From: Xanthobacter autotrophicus
GTDB taxonomy: Bacteria > Pseudomonadota > Alphaproteobacteria > Rhizobiales > Xanthobacteraceae
DNA length: 64,000 nucleotides
Assembly: GCF_043194295.1 (NCBI RefSeq)
Contig: NZ_JBAFVK010000006.1
Reading direction: 5' to 3' (one strand)
Shown: positions 16,370-25,518 of the stretch, in pieces
How the letters are laid out: the number at the start of each line of letters is the position of its first letter
Numbering within the stretch: position 1 is the stretch's first letter
Notes under the pieces: generated by a model
The model's input: only the letters and a program-made list of their open reading frames with translations
Databases searched by the model: none
Told to the model about the DNA's origin: nothing
Program-made: the position numbers and the translations under genes

Positions 16370-17584
16370 TTGAAAATTCTGTCGATCTTCGGCACGCGGC
16401 CGGAGGCCATCAAGATGGCGCCGCTGGTCCGCACCCTCGCGGGGGCGCCGGGGATCGCATCGATGGTCTGCGTCACCGGCCAGCACCGCGAAATGCTGGA
16501 CCCGGTGCTGCGCCTGTTCGACATCCGCCCCGAATTCGACCTTTCCCTCATGGCGCACAATCAGGGGCTCAGCGGCCTTGCCGCCAGTGCGCTCACCGGC
16601 CTCGATCATGTGCTGGCGCAGGTTCAGCCCGACCGCGTGCTGGTGCATGGCGACACCACCACCGCCATGGCGGCGGCGCTGGCCGCCTTCCATCGCCGCA
16701 TCCCGGTGGGCCATGTGGAAGCGGGCCTGCGCACCTATGATCTGACCCAGCCCTTCCCGGAGGAGATGAACCGCCGGGTGGTGGATCTGGTCGCCGACTT
16801 TCTTTTCGCGCCCACCGCTGGCGCCGGGCAAAACCTGGCCGCCGAGCGGCTCGCCGGCCGGGTGGTGGTCACCGGCAACACGGTGATCGACGCCCTTCAG
16901 GCGACCCAGGCGCGCATCGATGACGACCCGGCGCTGGCCGCCGCCCTCGACCGGGCGCTGCCGGCGCTTGATCCCGCTAAGCGCATCCTTCTCGTCACCG
17001 GCCACCGCCGCGAGAATTTCGGCGACGGCTTCCGCTCCATCTGCGCGGCGCTGGCTGAGATCGCCGGGCGGTCCGACGTGGAGATCGTCTATCCGGTGCA
17101 CCTCAACCCCAATGTGCGCGGCCCTGTCACCGAGGAACTGGCCGGACGGGCCAACATCCATCTGGTGCCGCCCCTCGATTACCTGCCGTTCCAGCGGCTG
17201 CTGCAGCGCGCCCACCTGGTCCTCACTGATTCCGGTGGCGTGCAGGAGGAGGCGCCGGCGCTGGGCAAGCCGGTGCTGGTCATGCGCGAGGTGACCGAGC
17301 GGCCGGAGGCGGTGGAGGCGGGCACGGTGGAGCTGGTTGGCACCGCCCGCGCCGCCATCGTCACCGCCGTCACGCGGCTGCTGGATGATCCCGACGCCTA
17401 TGTCGCCTATAGCGGCCGCATCAATCCCTATGGCGACGGGCAGGCGTGCCGCCGCATCCTCGACTGCCTGTGCGGACGGCCGGTGGAGGAATTCTCACCG
17501 CTTTCCGTAGCCCCCGCCTTCCCCTCCGCTGTGCCTGCGCCCCGGCGTCCGGCCGGCCTCGCCGCCATGCTCGTGAGAGACTGA
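16370..17584 (+). CDS. wecB: UDP-N-acetylglucosamine 2-epimerase (non-hydrolysing)
   Basis: 404 residues; interconverts UDP-GlcNAc and UDP-ManNAc. Family motifs GTRPEAIK (N-terminus), HGDTTT, HVEAGLRT, GHRRENFG and DSGGVQEE are intact. The TTG start at 16370 is chosen for a GGGGA site 7 nt upstream and for fitting the MKILSIFGTRPE family N-terminus; ATG 16325 would add 15 unconserved residues. A short extra C-terminal tail of about 40 residues is present. It heads a tight set: 1 nt separates its stop from the BcsB-like gene. UDP-ManNAc is the donor expected for the NfrB-like transferase. Confidence 0.93.
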   Translation: MKILSIFGTRPEAIKMAPLVRTLAGAPGIASMVCVTGQHREMLDPVLRLFDIRPEFDLSLMAHNQGLSGLAASALTGLDHVLAQVQPDRVLVHGDTTTAMAAALAAFHRRIPVGHVEAGLRTYDLTQPFPEEMNRRVVDLVADFLFAPTAGAGQNLAAERLAGRVVVTGNTVIDALQATQARIDDDPALAAALDRALPALDPAKRILLVTGHRRENFGDGFRSICAALAEIAGRSDVEIVYPVHLNPNVRGPVTEELAGRANIHLVPPLDYLPFQRLLQRAHLVLTDSGGVQEEAPALGKPVLVMREVTERPEAVEAGTVELVGTARAAIVTAVTRLLDDPDAYVAYSGRINPYGDGQACRRILDCLCGRPVEEFSPLSVAPAFPSAVPAPRRPAGLAAMLVRD

Positions 17585-17585
17585 C

Positions 17586-19892
17586 ATGAGACACCATTCC
17601 GCTTTCGCGCCAGCTCCCCCGCTCGCCGTCCCTTCGGCGCTGGGCCGCGCCGTGGCTGGCCGAGGGGCGGCCCGCCCACTCGCTGCCCGGCTCGCGGCGG
17701 TGCTGCTGCCGGCCGGCCTTCTCCCCGGTCTTTTGGCCGGCCTGCTCGGCGCGGCTCCCGCCATGGCGCAGACGGCGGACCCGATCGTCTCCGCCATTCA
17801 GGAGCGGGCGGCGGACACGCGGGTGACGCGCTCCTACACCCTGTCCGATCTCGGCATCGACGGGCCGGTGGTGCTCCAGGGCATGGATGCGCGCCGCGAC
17901 CTTTATCTTCCCGTGCCGGCCGGCGTGCCGCTGAGCGATGCGGCCATTGCCCTCGACGGCGCGTATTTGCGCGGCGACGGCGGGCGCACCACCCTGGTGC
18001 TCTCGGTGGACGGAACCCCGGTCTATTCCCGCCGGCTGGAAGGCGATAGCGGCAGCGCCTCCGCGACCATCGCGGTGGACGGCAAGCCGCGCCCCACCGG
18101 CTTCGTGCGCCTGGGTACCGCCTGGTCGTCGGTGATCGGCGAATATCTGTGCGCGGACGAGCGTGGCATCGGCAACGTCTTGAAAATCAGCCCGAAAAGC
18201 CGCTTCACCTATTCCTACGAGGCAGGCGCCGTGCGCGACCTCGCCACCGCCTGGAGCGGCATGCCCGGATCGGGCAGCCTGCTGGTGGCGGGGGGCACCC
18301 TCACCAAGGACACCTATGACACCGCCTGGCGGCTGGGCCTTGCCCTTGAAGCCGCCGGAAAGCGCCTGGTGGTGAAGACCCTGCCCGCCATCGGCGACGA
18401 GGTAGACCTCTCCGGCCTCGACGTTCCCGCTTCGCTCCGGGCGGTGGCGCCGTTCTCGAACTTCGTCGGTATCGGCACATATCGTATCAAGGACGCGGCG
18501 GATCTCGGCGCCCTCCTCGTGCTGCCGGGCTCGCCGCTGGGCGCCGACGTGGCTGTGGCCGACGCCGGCCTCCTCACCTCCATCAAGAGCGCGCTCGACG
18601 CCCTCGGCGCCCGCCTCGGCCCGGCCTCGGCCGCCTTCACCGAGTGGCGCACCAAGGCGGCCAGCCTCGGCGCGGCCACCGTGGCGGCGGACGAGGTGAG
18701 CCTGCAGTCCCTCGCCGGGCGACCGGTGATCGCGGTGGGCGGCGCGGCCGGCGGCAAGGCGACGGCGCTGTTCGACAGCTTCTGGCGCACCTCCCTCGCT
18801 TCCGGCGCGGTGACCATTCGCGCGGTGGATGCGGCGCCGCAGAAGCCATCGGCGGTTTCCCTCGCCAGCCTCGGCCCGGCCGAGGGCAACCTCGACGTGC
18901 TGGCCCGTGGCGACTTCGTGGTCAGCTTCGATCTCGCCGCCGTCACCGGCGGTCATTCCCTGCCGAGCCGGCTCAACCTCGACGTGGCCGCTGCCCCCGG
19001 CGCCTCCACCTCCGAGCCGGTGGTGGCGGTGTTCCTCAACGACGTGCTGCTGGCCGCCAAGCGGCTGGATGCCACCGGCCATCCCGAGCATCTCACCGCC
19101 GCCGTGCCGCCCTATGCCCTGGCAGCCCGCAACGTGCTGCGCGTGACCTTCCAGCGCCAGCCGGTGAGCGACCGTTGCCGCGAGACGCCGCAGGCGTTCC
19201 CGGTCTCGGTGCTGCCCACCAGCCATTTCGAGCTGGGCGGCGCTGCCCCCGGCGGCGATTTCCTCGGGGTGATCGCGGCCATGGCCTCCGGCGGCCGTCT
19301 CGTGGTGCCCGAGGCCTATCTCGCCAGCGCCAAGGCGAGCCTGCCCCGCGTGGTGCGGGCGGCGGCGGCGGCCGGCGTCCCGGCCCGCTCCAGCAGCTTC
19401 GAGGTGGCCGGTCCCGGTGCCTCCTTCCGCGCCGCCGGGGCGTTCCTTGCCCTCGACGTGCCGGTGCAGGGCATCACGCCCAAGGCCCGGGTGGAAGGCG
19501 ACCGGCTCATCGTCGGCACCGACGACAAGGCGCGCCTGCTCGACATCTCCGGGCTGAAAAACGTGGCGCTGGTGCAGGCCCTGCGCGCGGACGACGCCCG
19601 CGGCATCGTCTGGCAGAGCATCGGCCCGGTGGCGATGACGCCGGAGAAGCCGGTGCGCCTCTCCCGCGGCGACGTGGCCCTGGTGGGGGTGGACGGCACC
19701 CTCACCGAGCTGTCCGCCTCGGGCGCCGCGCCCGGCACGGTGCGGGTCGCCGACACCGACGGCCCGGCCGGCACCCTCCAGCGGCTGTGGCAGAAATCGT
19801 CGGACTGGGGCCTGCCGCTGGGCATCGGCGCCGCCGCTTTGTTCTTCCTGCTGCTGATCCGCGCTTCCTACGTGCGTCGTCGCGGCAACTGA
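17586..19892 (+). CDS. BcsB-like periplasmic subunit of a polysaccharide synthase
   Basis: 768 residues: a long N-terminal export signal ending near APAMAQ (about residue 60), a large periplasmic beta-rich region and one C-terminal membrane helix (about 745-758, FFLLLIRASYV) followed by RRR. The layout and segments such as NVLRVTFQ resemble BcsB, the c-di-GMP-synthase-associated periplasmic guide of cellulose synthase. It lies between wecB and an NfrB-like glycosyltransferase rather than a BcsA gene, so the polymer is unlikely to be cellulose. Inferred role: periplasmic guide for a ManNAc-containing glycan. Similarity is by architecture and modest motif recognition. Confidence 0.75.
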   Translation: MRHHSAFAPAPPLAVPSALGRAVAGRGAARPLAARLAAVLLPAGLLPGLLAGLLGAAPAMAQTADPIVSAIQERAADTRVTRSYTLSDLGIDGPVVLQGMDARRDLYLPVPAGVPLSDAAIALDGAYLRGDGGRTTLVLSVDGTPVYSRRLEGDSGSASATIAVDGKPRPTGFVRLGTAWSSVIGEYLCADERGIGNVLKISPKSRFTYSYEAGAVRDLATAWSGMPGSGSLLVAGGTLTKDTYDTAWRLGLALEAAGKRLVVKTLPAIGDEVDLSGLDVPASLRAVAPFSNFVGIGTYRIKDAADLGALLVLPGSPLGADVAVADAGLLTSIKSALDALGARLGPASAAFTEWRTKAASLGAATVAADEVSLQSLAGRPVIAVGGAAGGKATALFDSFWRTSLASGAVTIRAVDAAPQKPSAVSLASLGPAEGNLDVLARGDFVVSFDLAAVTGGHSLPSRLNLDVAAAPGASTSEPVVAVFLNDVLLAAKRLDATGHPEHLTAAVPPYALAARNVLRVTFQRQPVSDRCRETPQAFPVSVLPTSHFELGGAAPGGDFLGVIAAMASGGRLVVPEAYLASAKASLPRVVRAAAAAGVPARSSSFEVAGPGASFRAAGAFLALDVPVQGITPKARVEGDRLIVGTDDKARLLDISGLKNVALVQALRADDARGIVWQSIGPVAMTPEKPVRLSRGDVALVGVDGTLTELSASGAAPGTVRVADTDGPAGTLQRLWQKSSDWGLPLGIGAAALFFLLLIRASYVRRRGN

Positions 19893-19911
19893 CGCAGGAA
19901 GGATCACCGCC

Positions 19912-22041
19912 ATGACCGTCGACGGACTGTCCCTTTATTGGCCATTCCTCCTGGCCGATTACGTCCGCGTGGTGGAATACGCCGCGGCGGTGGTGGCGGT
20001 GATCATCCTGATCTCCTCCATCGACGACCTGTTCGTCGATGCCTGGTACTGGGGGCGGCGGATCTACCGCCGCTTCGTCATCGAGCCGTTCATCCGCCCG
20101 CTCACCCCCGCCGCCCTCTACCAGCGGGACGAGCAGCCGCTCGCCATCATGATTCCCGCCTGGCTCGAATCCGGCGTGATCGCGGCCATGATCGAGAACA
20201 TGGTGAGCGTGCTCGACTACCGGCGCTACGTGATCTTCGTGGGCACCTACCCCAACGATCCCGACACCATCGCCGAGGTGGAGCGCATGCGCCGGCGCTA
20301 CAAGCAGCTGGTGCGGGTGGAGGTGAAGAACCCCGGTCCTACCAACAAGGCCGACTGCCTCAACGCCGTGGTGCGCGCCATCTTCCAGCACGAGGAGATG
20401 ACCGGCACCGAGTTCGCCGGCCTCGTCCTGCACGACGCCGAGGACGTGCTGCACCCCCTCGAGCTGCGCTTCTTCAACTATCTGCTGCCGCGCAAGGACC
20501 TGATCCAGATCCCGGTGCTGTCGCTGGAGCGCCACTGGTCGGAGCTGGTGGCCGGCATCTATATGGACGAGTTCGCCGAGTGGCACGCCAAGGACCTGGT
20601 GGTGCGCGAGAGCATCGCCGGCTCGGTGCCCTCCGCCGGGGTGGGTACCTGCTTCTCGCGCAAGGCCATGCTGCATCTTCTCTCCGGCGGGAACGGGGAG
20701 GTCTTCAACACCGGCAGCCTCACCGAGGATTATGACATCAGCGCGCGCCTCGCCGAGGCGCGCATGCAGTCCATCATCGCCCGCCTGCCGGTGGACTACC
20801 GGGTGACGCGCGACACCTTCTTCGGCTTCGGACCGCAGATCGAGCGCGTCATCCGCATGCCCCTGTGCGTGCGCGAATTCTTCCCCGACACCTTCCGCAC
20901 CTCCTACCGGCAGAAGGCGCGCTGGGGGCTGGGCATCGCCTTCCAGGGCTGGGGTTCCATGGGCTGGCGCGGCAGCCTTGCCACCAAGTATTTCCTGTTC
21001 CGCGACCGCAAGGGCATCATCACCTCCATCGTGGCGGTGCTGGCCTATGTGGTGGCGGCGCACTTCCTTATCTTCCTCGCCGCCGAGAAGCTGGGCTGGC
21101 TGCCGGCCCGCTATCCCTCCATCTTCGCCACGGAAGGATGGCTGCTGGCGGTGCTCACCGCCAATGCGGTGGCCTTCGCCCTGCGGCTGATCCAGCGCTT
21201 CTATTTCGTCGCCCGCGTCTATGGCTGGGAGCAGGGGCTCATGTCCGTGCCGCGGGTGGTGATGGGCAATTTTGTCAATTTCGCAGCCACCGTGCGGGCG
21301 TGGCGGCTGTTCCTTGCCAACGCCCTGTTCGGTCGCCGCATCGTCTGGGACAAGACGATGCATGATTTTCCCGACCAGGCGGAGCTGGGCCAGCAGCGCC
21401 AGCGGCTGGGCGAACTGCTGCTGACCTGGCAGGCGGTGCTGCCGGAGCATGTGGATGCCGCGCTGGCCGTGCAGGACGAGCGCCAGCAGCCCCTCGGCCG
21501 CATCCTCGTCTCCCGGGGCTGGCTGGACGAGGAGACGCTGGCGGAGGCCATCGCCTTCCAGTCGGGCCTGCAGCGCACCCATGTGACCGAGCAGATGGTG
21601 CGCCAGTTCCACGATCTGCTGCCCCTCGACCTGATGGTGCGCCGGCGCCTGCTGCCCGTGGGCCGTGACGAGACCGGGCGCCTGGTGGTGGCGGTCTCAT
21701 CCCCCCTCGGCGAGAAGGCCCGCGAGGAGGTGCGCGAGGCGGTGGGCGACCTGCCGGTCCAGCGTATCGCCCGCGAGAGCGAGATCAACGGCGGCCTGCG
21801 CTTGCTGCGCGGCGTCACCCCCGGCATCGAGGGTCACCGGGCGCCGCCTCTGCTGGGCGAGCTGCTGCTGGAAAAGGGCCTGATGCAGCGCGAGGCGTTC
21901 GAGGCGGCCATGGAGCATTACCGCCCCGACGTGGACGGGCGCATCGGCGAATATCTCGTGCGCTGCGGCATCGTGAAGGAAGAGGCCATCGAGGCCACGG
22001 TGCGCGAGCAGGAGCGCCGGCTCGCTGTCGCCGCCCTGTGA
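19912..22041 (+). CDS. NfrB-like glycosyltransferase with C-terminal MshEN (c-di-GMP) domain
   Basis: 709 residues. N-terminal membrane helix, GT2 domain with HDAED (D175, D178), the TED motif (E272, D273) and QKARW (Q334, R337, W338) of processive synthases, then further membrane helices (about 365-480). The C-terminal ~210 residues form a GspE-N/MshEN module with RLGELLL (from R498), then QQPLGRIL and a second copy-like stretch (LLGELLLEKG...RIGEYLVRCG). MshEN domains bind c-di-GMP; E. coli NfrB is switched on this way. AGGAAGGA precedes the ATG. It follows the BcsB-like gene by 19 nt. Predicted inner-membrane synthase of a ManNAc-type glycan. Confidence 0.88.
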   Translation: MTVDGLSLYWPFLLADYVRVVEYAAAVVAVIILISSIDDLFVDAWYWGRRIYRRFVIEPFIRPLTPAALYQRDEQPLAIMIPAWLESGVIAAMIENMVSVLDYRRYVIFVGTYPNDPDTIAEVERMRRRYKQLVRVEVKNPGPTNKADCLNAVVRAIFQHEEMTGTEFAGLVLHDAEDVLHPLELRFFNYLLPRKDLIQIPVLSLERHWSELVAGIYMDEFAEWHAKDLVVRESIAGSVPSAGVGTCFSRKAMLHLLSGGNGEVFNTGSLTEDYDISARLAEARMQSIIARLPVDYRVTRDTFFGFGPQIERVIRMPLCVREFFPDTFRTSYRQKARWGLGIAFQGWGSMGWRGSLATKYFLFRDRKGIITSIVAVLAYVVAAHFLIFLAAEKLGWLPARYPSIFATEGWLLAVLTANAVAFALRLIQRFYFVARVYGWEQGLMSVPRVVMGNFVNFAATVRAWRLFLANALFGRRIVWDKTMHDFPDQAELGQQRQRLGELLLTWQAVLPEHVDAALAVQDERQQPLGRILVSRGWLDEETLAEAIAFQSGLQRTHVTEQMVRQFHDLLPLDLMVRRRLLPVGRDETGRLVVAVSSPLGEKAREEVREAVGDLPVQRIARESEINGGLRLLRGVTPGIEGHRAPPLLGELLLEKGLMQREAFEAAMEHYRPDVDGRIGEYLVRCGIVKEEAIEATVREQERRLAVAAL

Positions 22042-22095
22042 GCGGGCGGGCGGGCTCGTTTCGTCGGCCAGCCGGGGCCGGCGGCGTCATCCCAA

Positions 22096-22134
22096 CGGCC
22101 TCGGTCTTTGACCAAGGCCGAGAGGGGCACGCTC
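22096..22134 (+). repeat. Post-stop repeat, copy 2
   Basis: CGGCCTCGGTCTTTGACC followed by AAGGCCGAG and GGGCACGCTC, related to the copies at 2076 and 54457. It lies 55 nt after the NfrB-like stop, in the gap before the next gene. The stem here is CGGCCT...AAGGCCG-like, so pairing is kept although bases differ. Confidence 0.6.
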
Positions 22135-22195
22135 ATGCGCCGCGCGGGCTTGTACCAGCGGCCCATGAATCAAATTCCTGCGCCGCCGGTCTCAG

Positions 22196-23074
22196 ATGGC
22201 GCACGCCATGACCGGGCTGAGCCGCCGCGCCGCGCTCGCCGTCGGCGCCACGGCGCTCGCCGGAGCCGGGGTCGTGGGGCTGGATCTGGCGGTGCGGCGG
22301 CTCGGTCGCGCGCCGCGCCTGATGGAGGGCATCGTCTGGCAGGTCCATGGCGGCCTGCTCGACCCGCGCGGTGACTGGAACGAGCTGGGCGCCCGCAGCC
22401 TGCTAGTGCAATGGCTGGTGGCCGATGGCACCGCCTTCGTGCCGCTGCCCGACCTCGGCCTGCCGCTGATCGCCGATGCGCCCAACTGGACCCGCATCGC
22501 CCGCGAGCCGTGGGCGCAGTCCATCATCGCCGGCCTCGCCGGCCGCTTTAAGGAACCGGACGCGCGGGCCGACGTGCTGGCACTCGGGGCATTGTCGGCG
22601 CGGGTCGCGCGGCAGAGCCTGCCGTTCACGCCCGCCGGCTTCTATTTCCCCGTGGAGGCGGACCCGACCTGGACCGGGGTGAGCCAGATGGCGGCGGCGA
22701 TCGCCCCCATTCCCCGGCCCCTGTGGGTGAGCGCCTACGACAATTCGAACGTGGGCGCCAAGGCCTTCGCCGACTGGGTCGAGGGCTGGCTGCCCAGGGA
22801 CGTGGGCCTGTTCTTCCAGGACGGGGTTGGGGTCTATAGCCGCAGTCCGGAGGCGGCGCGCGCCTATGCGCAGGTGCTGACGCAGCGACTGGGCGGCGAG
22901 CGCTTCAAGCTGATCGCCGAGGCCTTCCGCCCCGCCGGCGGCGACCTGCTGCGCGCCGCCACGGCCGCCGAGCTGCTGCCCCAGCTTCGGGCCTACGCGG
23001 GCTTCGAGGTGTTCGTGTTCGACGGCCCGCATTATGTGGACCGCCTGCTGGTGAAGAAGCTGCTGGAAGGTTAG
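22196..23074 (+). CDS. Exported glycosidase-like protein, YbcH-like candidate
   Basis: 292 residues. The N-terminus holds a twin-arginine-like stretch LSRRAAL (R10, R11) and a hydrophobic segment, suggesting Tat or Sec export, perhaps membrane-anchored. The rest has TIM-barrel-like features with conserved-looking blocks FVPLPDLGLPLI, LFFQDGVGVYSRS and VFDGPHYVDRLL, as in glycoside hydrolase-like proteins. I do not recognise the family firmly. It follows the NfrB-like gene by 154 nt; in E. coli nfrA-nfrB is preceded by ybcH, an exported protein of similar size, so a glycan-processing role is inferred. ATG 22208 is an alternative start. Confidence 0.65.
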   Translation: MAHAMTGLSRRAALAVGATALAGAGVVGLDLAVRRLGRAPRLMEGIVWQVHGGLLDPRGDWNELGARSLLVQWLVADGTAFVPLPDLGLPLIADAPNWTRIAREPWAQSIIAGLAGRFKEPDARADVLALGALSARVARQSLPFTPAGFYFPVEADPTWTGVSQMAAAIAPIPRPLWVSAYDNSNVGAKAFADWVEGWLPRDVGLFFQDGVGVYSRSPEAARAYAQVLTQRLGGERFKLIAEAFRPAGGDLLRAATAAELLPQLRAYAGFEVFVFDGPHYVDRLLVKKLLEG

Positions 23075-23093
23075 GGGCGGGCGCCCCTTCTCC

Positions 23094-24683
23094 TCAGTGG
23101 CGGAAGTGGCGCACGCCGGTGAACACCATGGCGAGGCCCGCCGCATCCGCCGCCGCGATCACCTCGTTGTCGCGCATGGAGCCGCCGGGCTGGATCACCG
23201 CCGTGGCGCCCGCCTCCACCGCCGCCAGCAGGCCGTCGGCGAAGGGGAAGAAGGCGTCGGAGGCCACCACCGAGCCCTTGGTCAGCGGCTCCTTGAGCCC
23301 CAAAGCCTCGGCCGCGTCCAGCGCCTTGCGGGCGGCGATGCGGGCTGAGTCCACCCGGCTCATCTGGCCGGCGCCGATGCCAACGGTGGCGAGGTCCTTG
23401 GCATAGATGATGGTGTTGGACTTCACGTGCTTGGCTACGCGGAAGGCGAAGCGCAGGTCGGTCAGCTCGCGGTCGGTGGGCGCGCGCTTGGTGACCACCT
23501 TCAGGTCGAGGTCGTCGGCGCTGGCATTGTCGCGGCCCTGCACCAGCAGGCCGCCGGCCACCGTCTTCACCGTGAGGCCGGGGGCGCGCGGGTCGGGCAG
23601 GCCGCCGGTGAGCAGCAGGCGCAGGTTCTTCTTGGACGCCACCACGGCGATGGCCTCCTCGGTGGCGTCGGGGGCGACGATCACCTCGGTGAAGATCTCC
23701 ACCATGGCGCGGGCGGAGGCGGCATCCAGCGTCTGGTTCACGGCGATGATGCCGCCGAAGGCCGACACCGGATCGCAGGCCAGCGCCTTGGCATAGGCCT
23801 CCTCCAGCGAGGCGCCTTCGGCCACGCCGCAGGGGTTGGCGTGCTTCACGATCACCACCGCGGCGGTGCGGGCGGGGTGGAATTCGGCCACCGCCTCGAA
23901 GGCGGCATCGGTGTCGTTGATGTTGTTGTAGGAGAGCTGCTTGCCCTGCACCTGCCGCGCCGTGGCGACGCCGGGACGGATCTCGTCGGAGGCGTAGAAG
24001 GCGGCGGACTGGTGCGGGTTCTCGCCGTAGCGCAGCGCCTCGATGAGCTTGCCGCCGAAGGCGCGGAAGGCGGGGGCCTCCTCCTTCAGCTCGCGGGCGA
24101 ACCAGTTGGAGATGGCCGCGTCATAGGCGGCGGTGCGGGCATAGGCCTTCTGGGCCAGCTTGCGGCGCAGGGGCAGGGTGGTGCCGCCGTGCTCGGCGAT
24201 CTCTTTCAGCACCGCCTCGTAGTCGGACGCTTCCACCACCACGGCCACGTCATTGTGGTTCTTGGCAGCGCCGCGGATCATGGAGGGGCCGCCGATGTCG
24301 ATGTTCTCGATGGTCTCTTCAAAGTCGGCCTTGCGGGCGACGGTGGCCTCGAACGGATAGAGGTTCACCACCACGAGGTCGATGGGGGAGATGGCGTGCT
24401 CGGCGAGGGACGCCTGGTGGCCGGCATCGGCGCGGATGGCGAGGATGCCGCCGTGGACCTTGGGATGCAGGGTCTTCACCCGGCCGTCCATCATCTCCGG
24501 GAAGCCGGTGAGGTCGGACACGTCCTTCACCGGCAGGCCGGCGTCGGCGATGGCCTTGGCGGTGCCGCCGGTGGAGACCAGCTCAACGCCGTGGGCCACC
24601 AGCGCGGTCGCGAACGGCACGAGACCCGTCTTGTCCGACACCGAGAGGAGGGCGCGGGTCACGGGACGGATATCGGCGGTCAT
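23094..24683 (-). CDS. purH: AICAR formyltransferase / IMP cyclohydrolase
   Basis: 529 residues; catalyses the last two steps of IMP synthesis. An MGS-like cyclohydrolase domain (1 to about 150, with STGGTAKAI and KTLHPKVHGGIL) precedes the formyltransferase domain (KHANPCGVA, AFGGIIAVN, RDNEVI near the C-terminus). Start 24683 has GGAG upstream and the usual N-terminus ALLSVSDKTGL. Convergent with the YbcH-like gene, 19 nt apart. Confidence 0.96.
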   Translation of the reverse strand: MTADIRPVTRALLSVSDKTGLVPFATALVAHGVELVSTGGTAKAIADAGLPVKDVSDLTGFPEMMDGRVKTLHPKVHGGILAIRADAGHQASLAEHAISPIDLVVVNLYPFEATVARKADFEETIENIDIGGPSMIRGAAKNHNDVAVVVEASDYEAVLKEIAEHGGTTLPLRRKLAQKAYARTAAYDAAISNWFARELKEEAPAFRAFGGKLIEALRYGENPHQSAAFYASDEIRPGVATARQVQGKQLSYNNINDTDAAFEAVAEFHPARTAAVVIVKHANPCGVAEGASLEEAYAKALACDPVSAFGGIIAVNQTLDAASARAMVEIFTEVIVAPDATEEAIAVVASKKNLRLLLTGGLPDPRAPGLTVKTVAGGLLVQGRDNASADDLDLKVVTKRAPTDRELTDLRFAFRVAKHVKSNTIIYAKDLATVGIGAGQMSRVDSARIAARKALDAAEALGLKEPLTKGSVVASDAFFPFADGLLAAVEAGATAVIQPGGSMRDNEVIAAADAAGLAMVFTGVRHFRH

Positions 24684-24973
24684 GGAGCGGCTCCGGTGAT
24701 GGGATTGCCGCTCGCCTATCACCAATGGGCGCCAAGGGCCAGCCGGCAGGCCGCGGGTGGCGGCATGAGGGGTATGGAGGGGCGGCATGGCGGGGACTTG
24801 CACGCCGCGCGCAGGAGGTCGTCGAGGAGCGGTAGAAAAACCCGGACCTCTTCTCCCTCACTAAAGGTATTGGGATCGTCTCGTCCCTCAAATGGCGGAT
24901 GCGCCCTTGCCGGTCGCCATATTTAGAAGAGACCCATGGGGGTCATTCTTGGCTGAGCAGAAGGAAAGGCACA

Positions 24974-25492
24974 ATGCTCAACTGGCATGGCGCCTTCAGG
25001 TGCGCCGCTTCCGTTTGTACGATCGTCATCTGCATGGCCGCGCTCATCGCTCCGGCCGGGGCCGCTCCACCTCCCTCCGGTCGGGTCCAGATCGCCAATG
25101 CGAACAGCAATCTGTGCCTGAGCCCTGCCGGCGGGACCGGGAACCAGAACGAGCAGACCGTTCAGTACCACTGCGATACGCACCCCTCGCGGGCCTGGGT
25201 CATCGAGCCGGTCGAGGGCAACATCGTCAAAATACGGAACGTGAACAGCAATCTCTGCCTGACGGTCGCGGGCGGGAACAGCGATCGCAATACGCCTTCG
25301 GTGCAGTATAGCTGCGACGACCACCCGTCTCGCCGCTGGCTCTATGCGCCGTTTGACGGCGGCCTGTTCCGGCTGGTCAACGTCAACAGCGGGCTGTGCC
25401 TGACCATCGCGGGCGGATCGACGGGGCTCAACCAGACCGCGGTGCAATTTCCCTGTGACGAGCACCCGTCCCGCTTCTTCCGATTGAAATAG
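24974..25492 (+). CDS. Secreted ricin-type beta-trefoil lectin-domain protein
   Basis: 172 residues: a Sec signal peptide (cleavage near PAGAA, about residue 30) and three consecutive ~45-residue repeats built on NSxLCL, AGG, N and VQY/F-x-C-D-x-HPSRxW. Three such lobes make one beta-trefoil, a carbohydrate-binding fold. Each repeat has two cysteines likely to pair in the periplasm or outside. AAGGAAAGG precedes the ATG. It is monocistronic; no catalytic domain is attached. Ligand unknown; the polysaccharide locus 2 kb away is one candidate (inference). Confidence 0.85.
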   Translation: MLNWHGAFRCAASVCTIVICMAALIAPAGAAPPPSGRVQIANANSNLCLSPAGGTGNQNEQTVQYHCDTHPSRAWVIEPVEGNIVKIRNVNSNLCLTVAGGNSDRNTPSVQYSCDDHPSRRWLYAPFDGGLFRLVNVNSGLCLTIAGGSTGLNQTAVQFPCDEHPSRFFRLK

Positions 25493-25518
25493 CCTGGCGC
25501 CGTCGCGGGATCGCCCGT

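Noticed and set aside
17421..19913. Long minus-strand frame opposite the BcsB-like gene
   Set aside because: Composition is that of an antisense shadow (G/H/R-rich) and the plus strand encodes signal peptide, domain and membrane helix.
17586..22041. Cellulose synthase (bcsAB) operon
   Set aside because: The glycosyltransferase lacks a PilZ domain and has an MshEN module; wecB in the same operon points to ManNAc rather than glucose.
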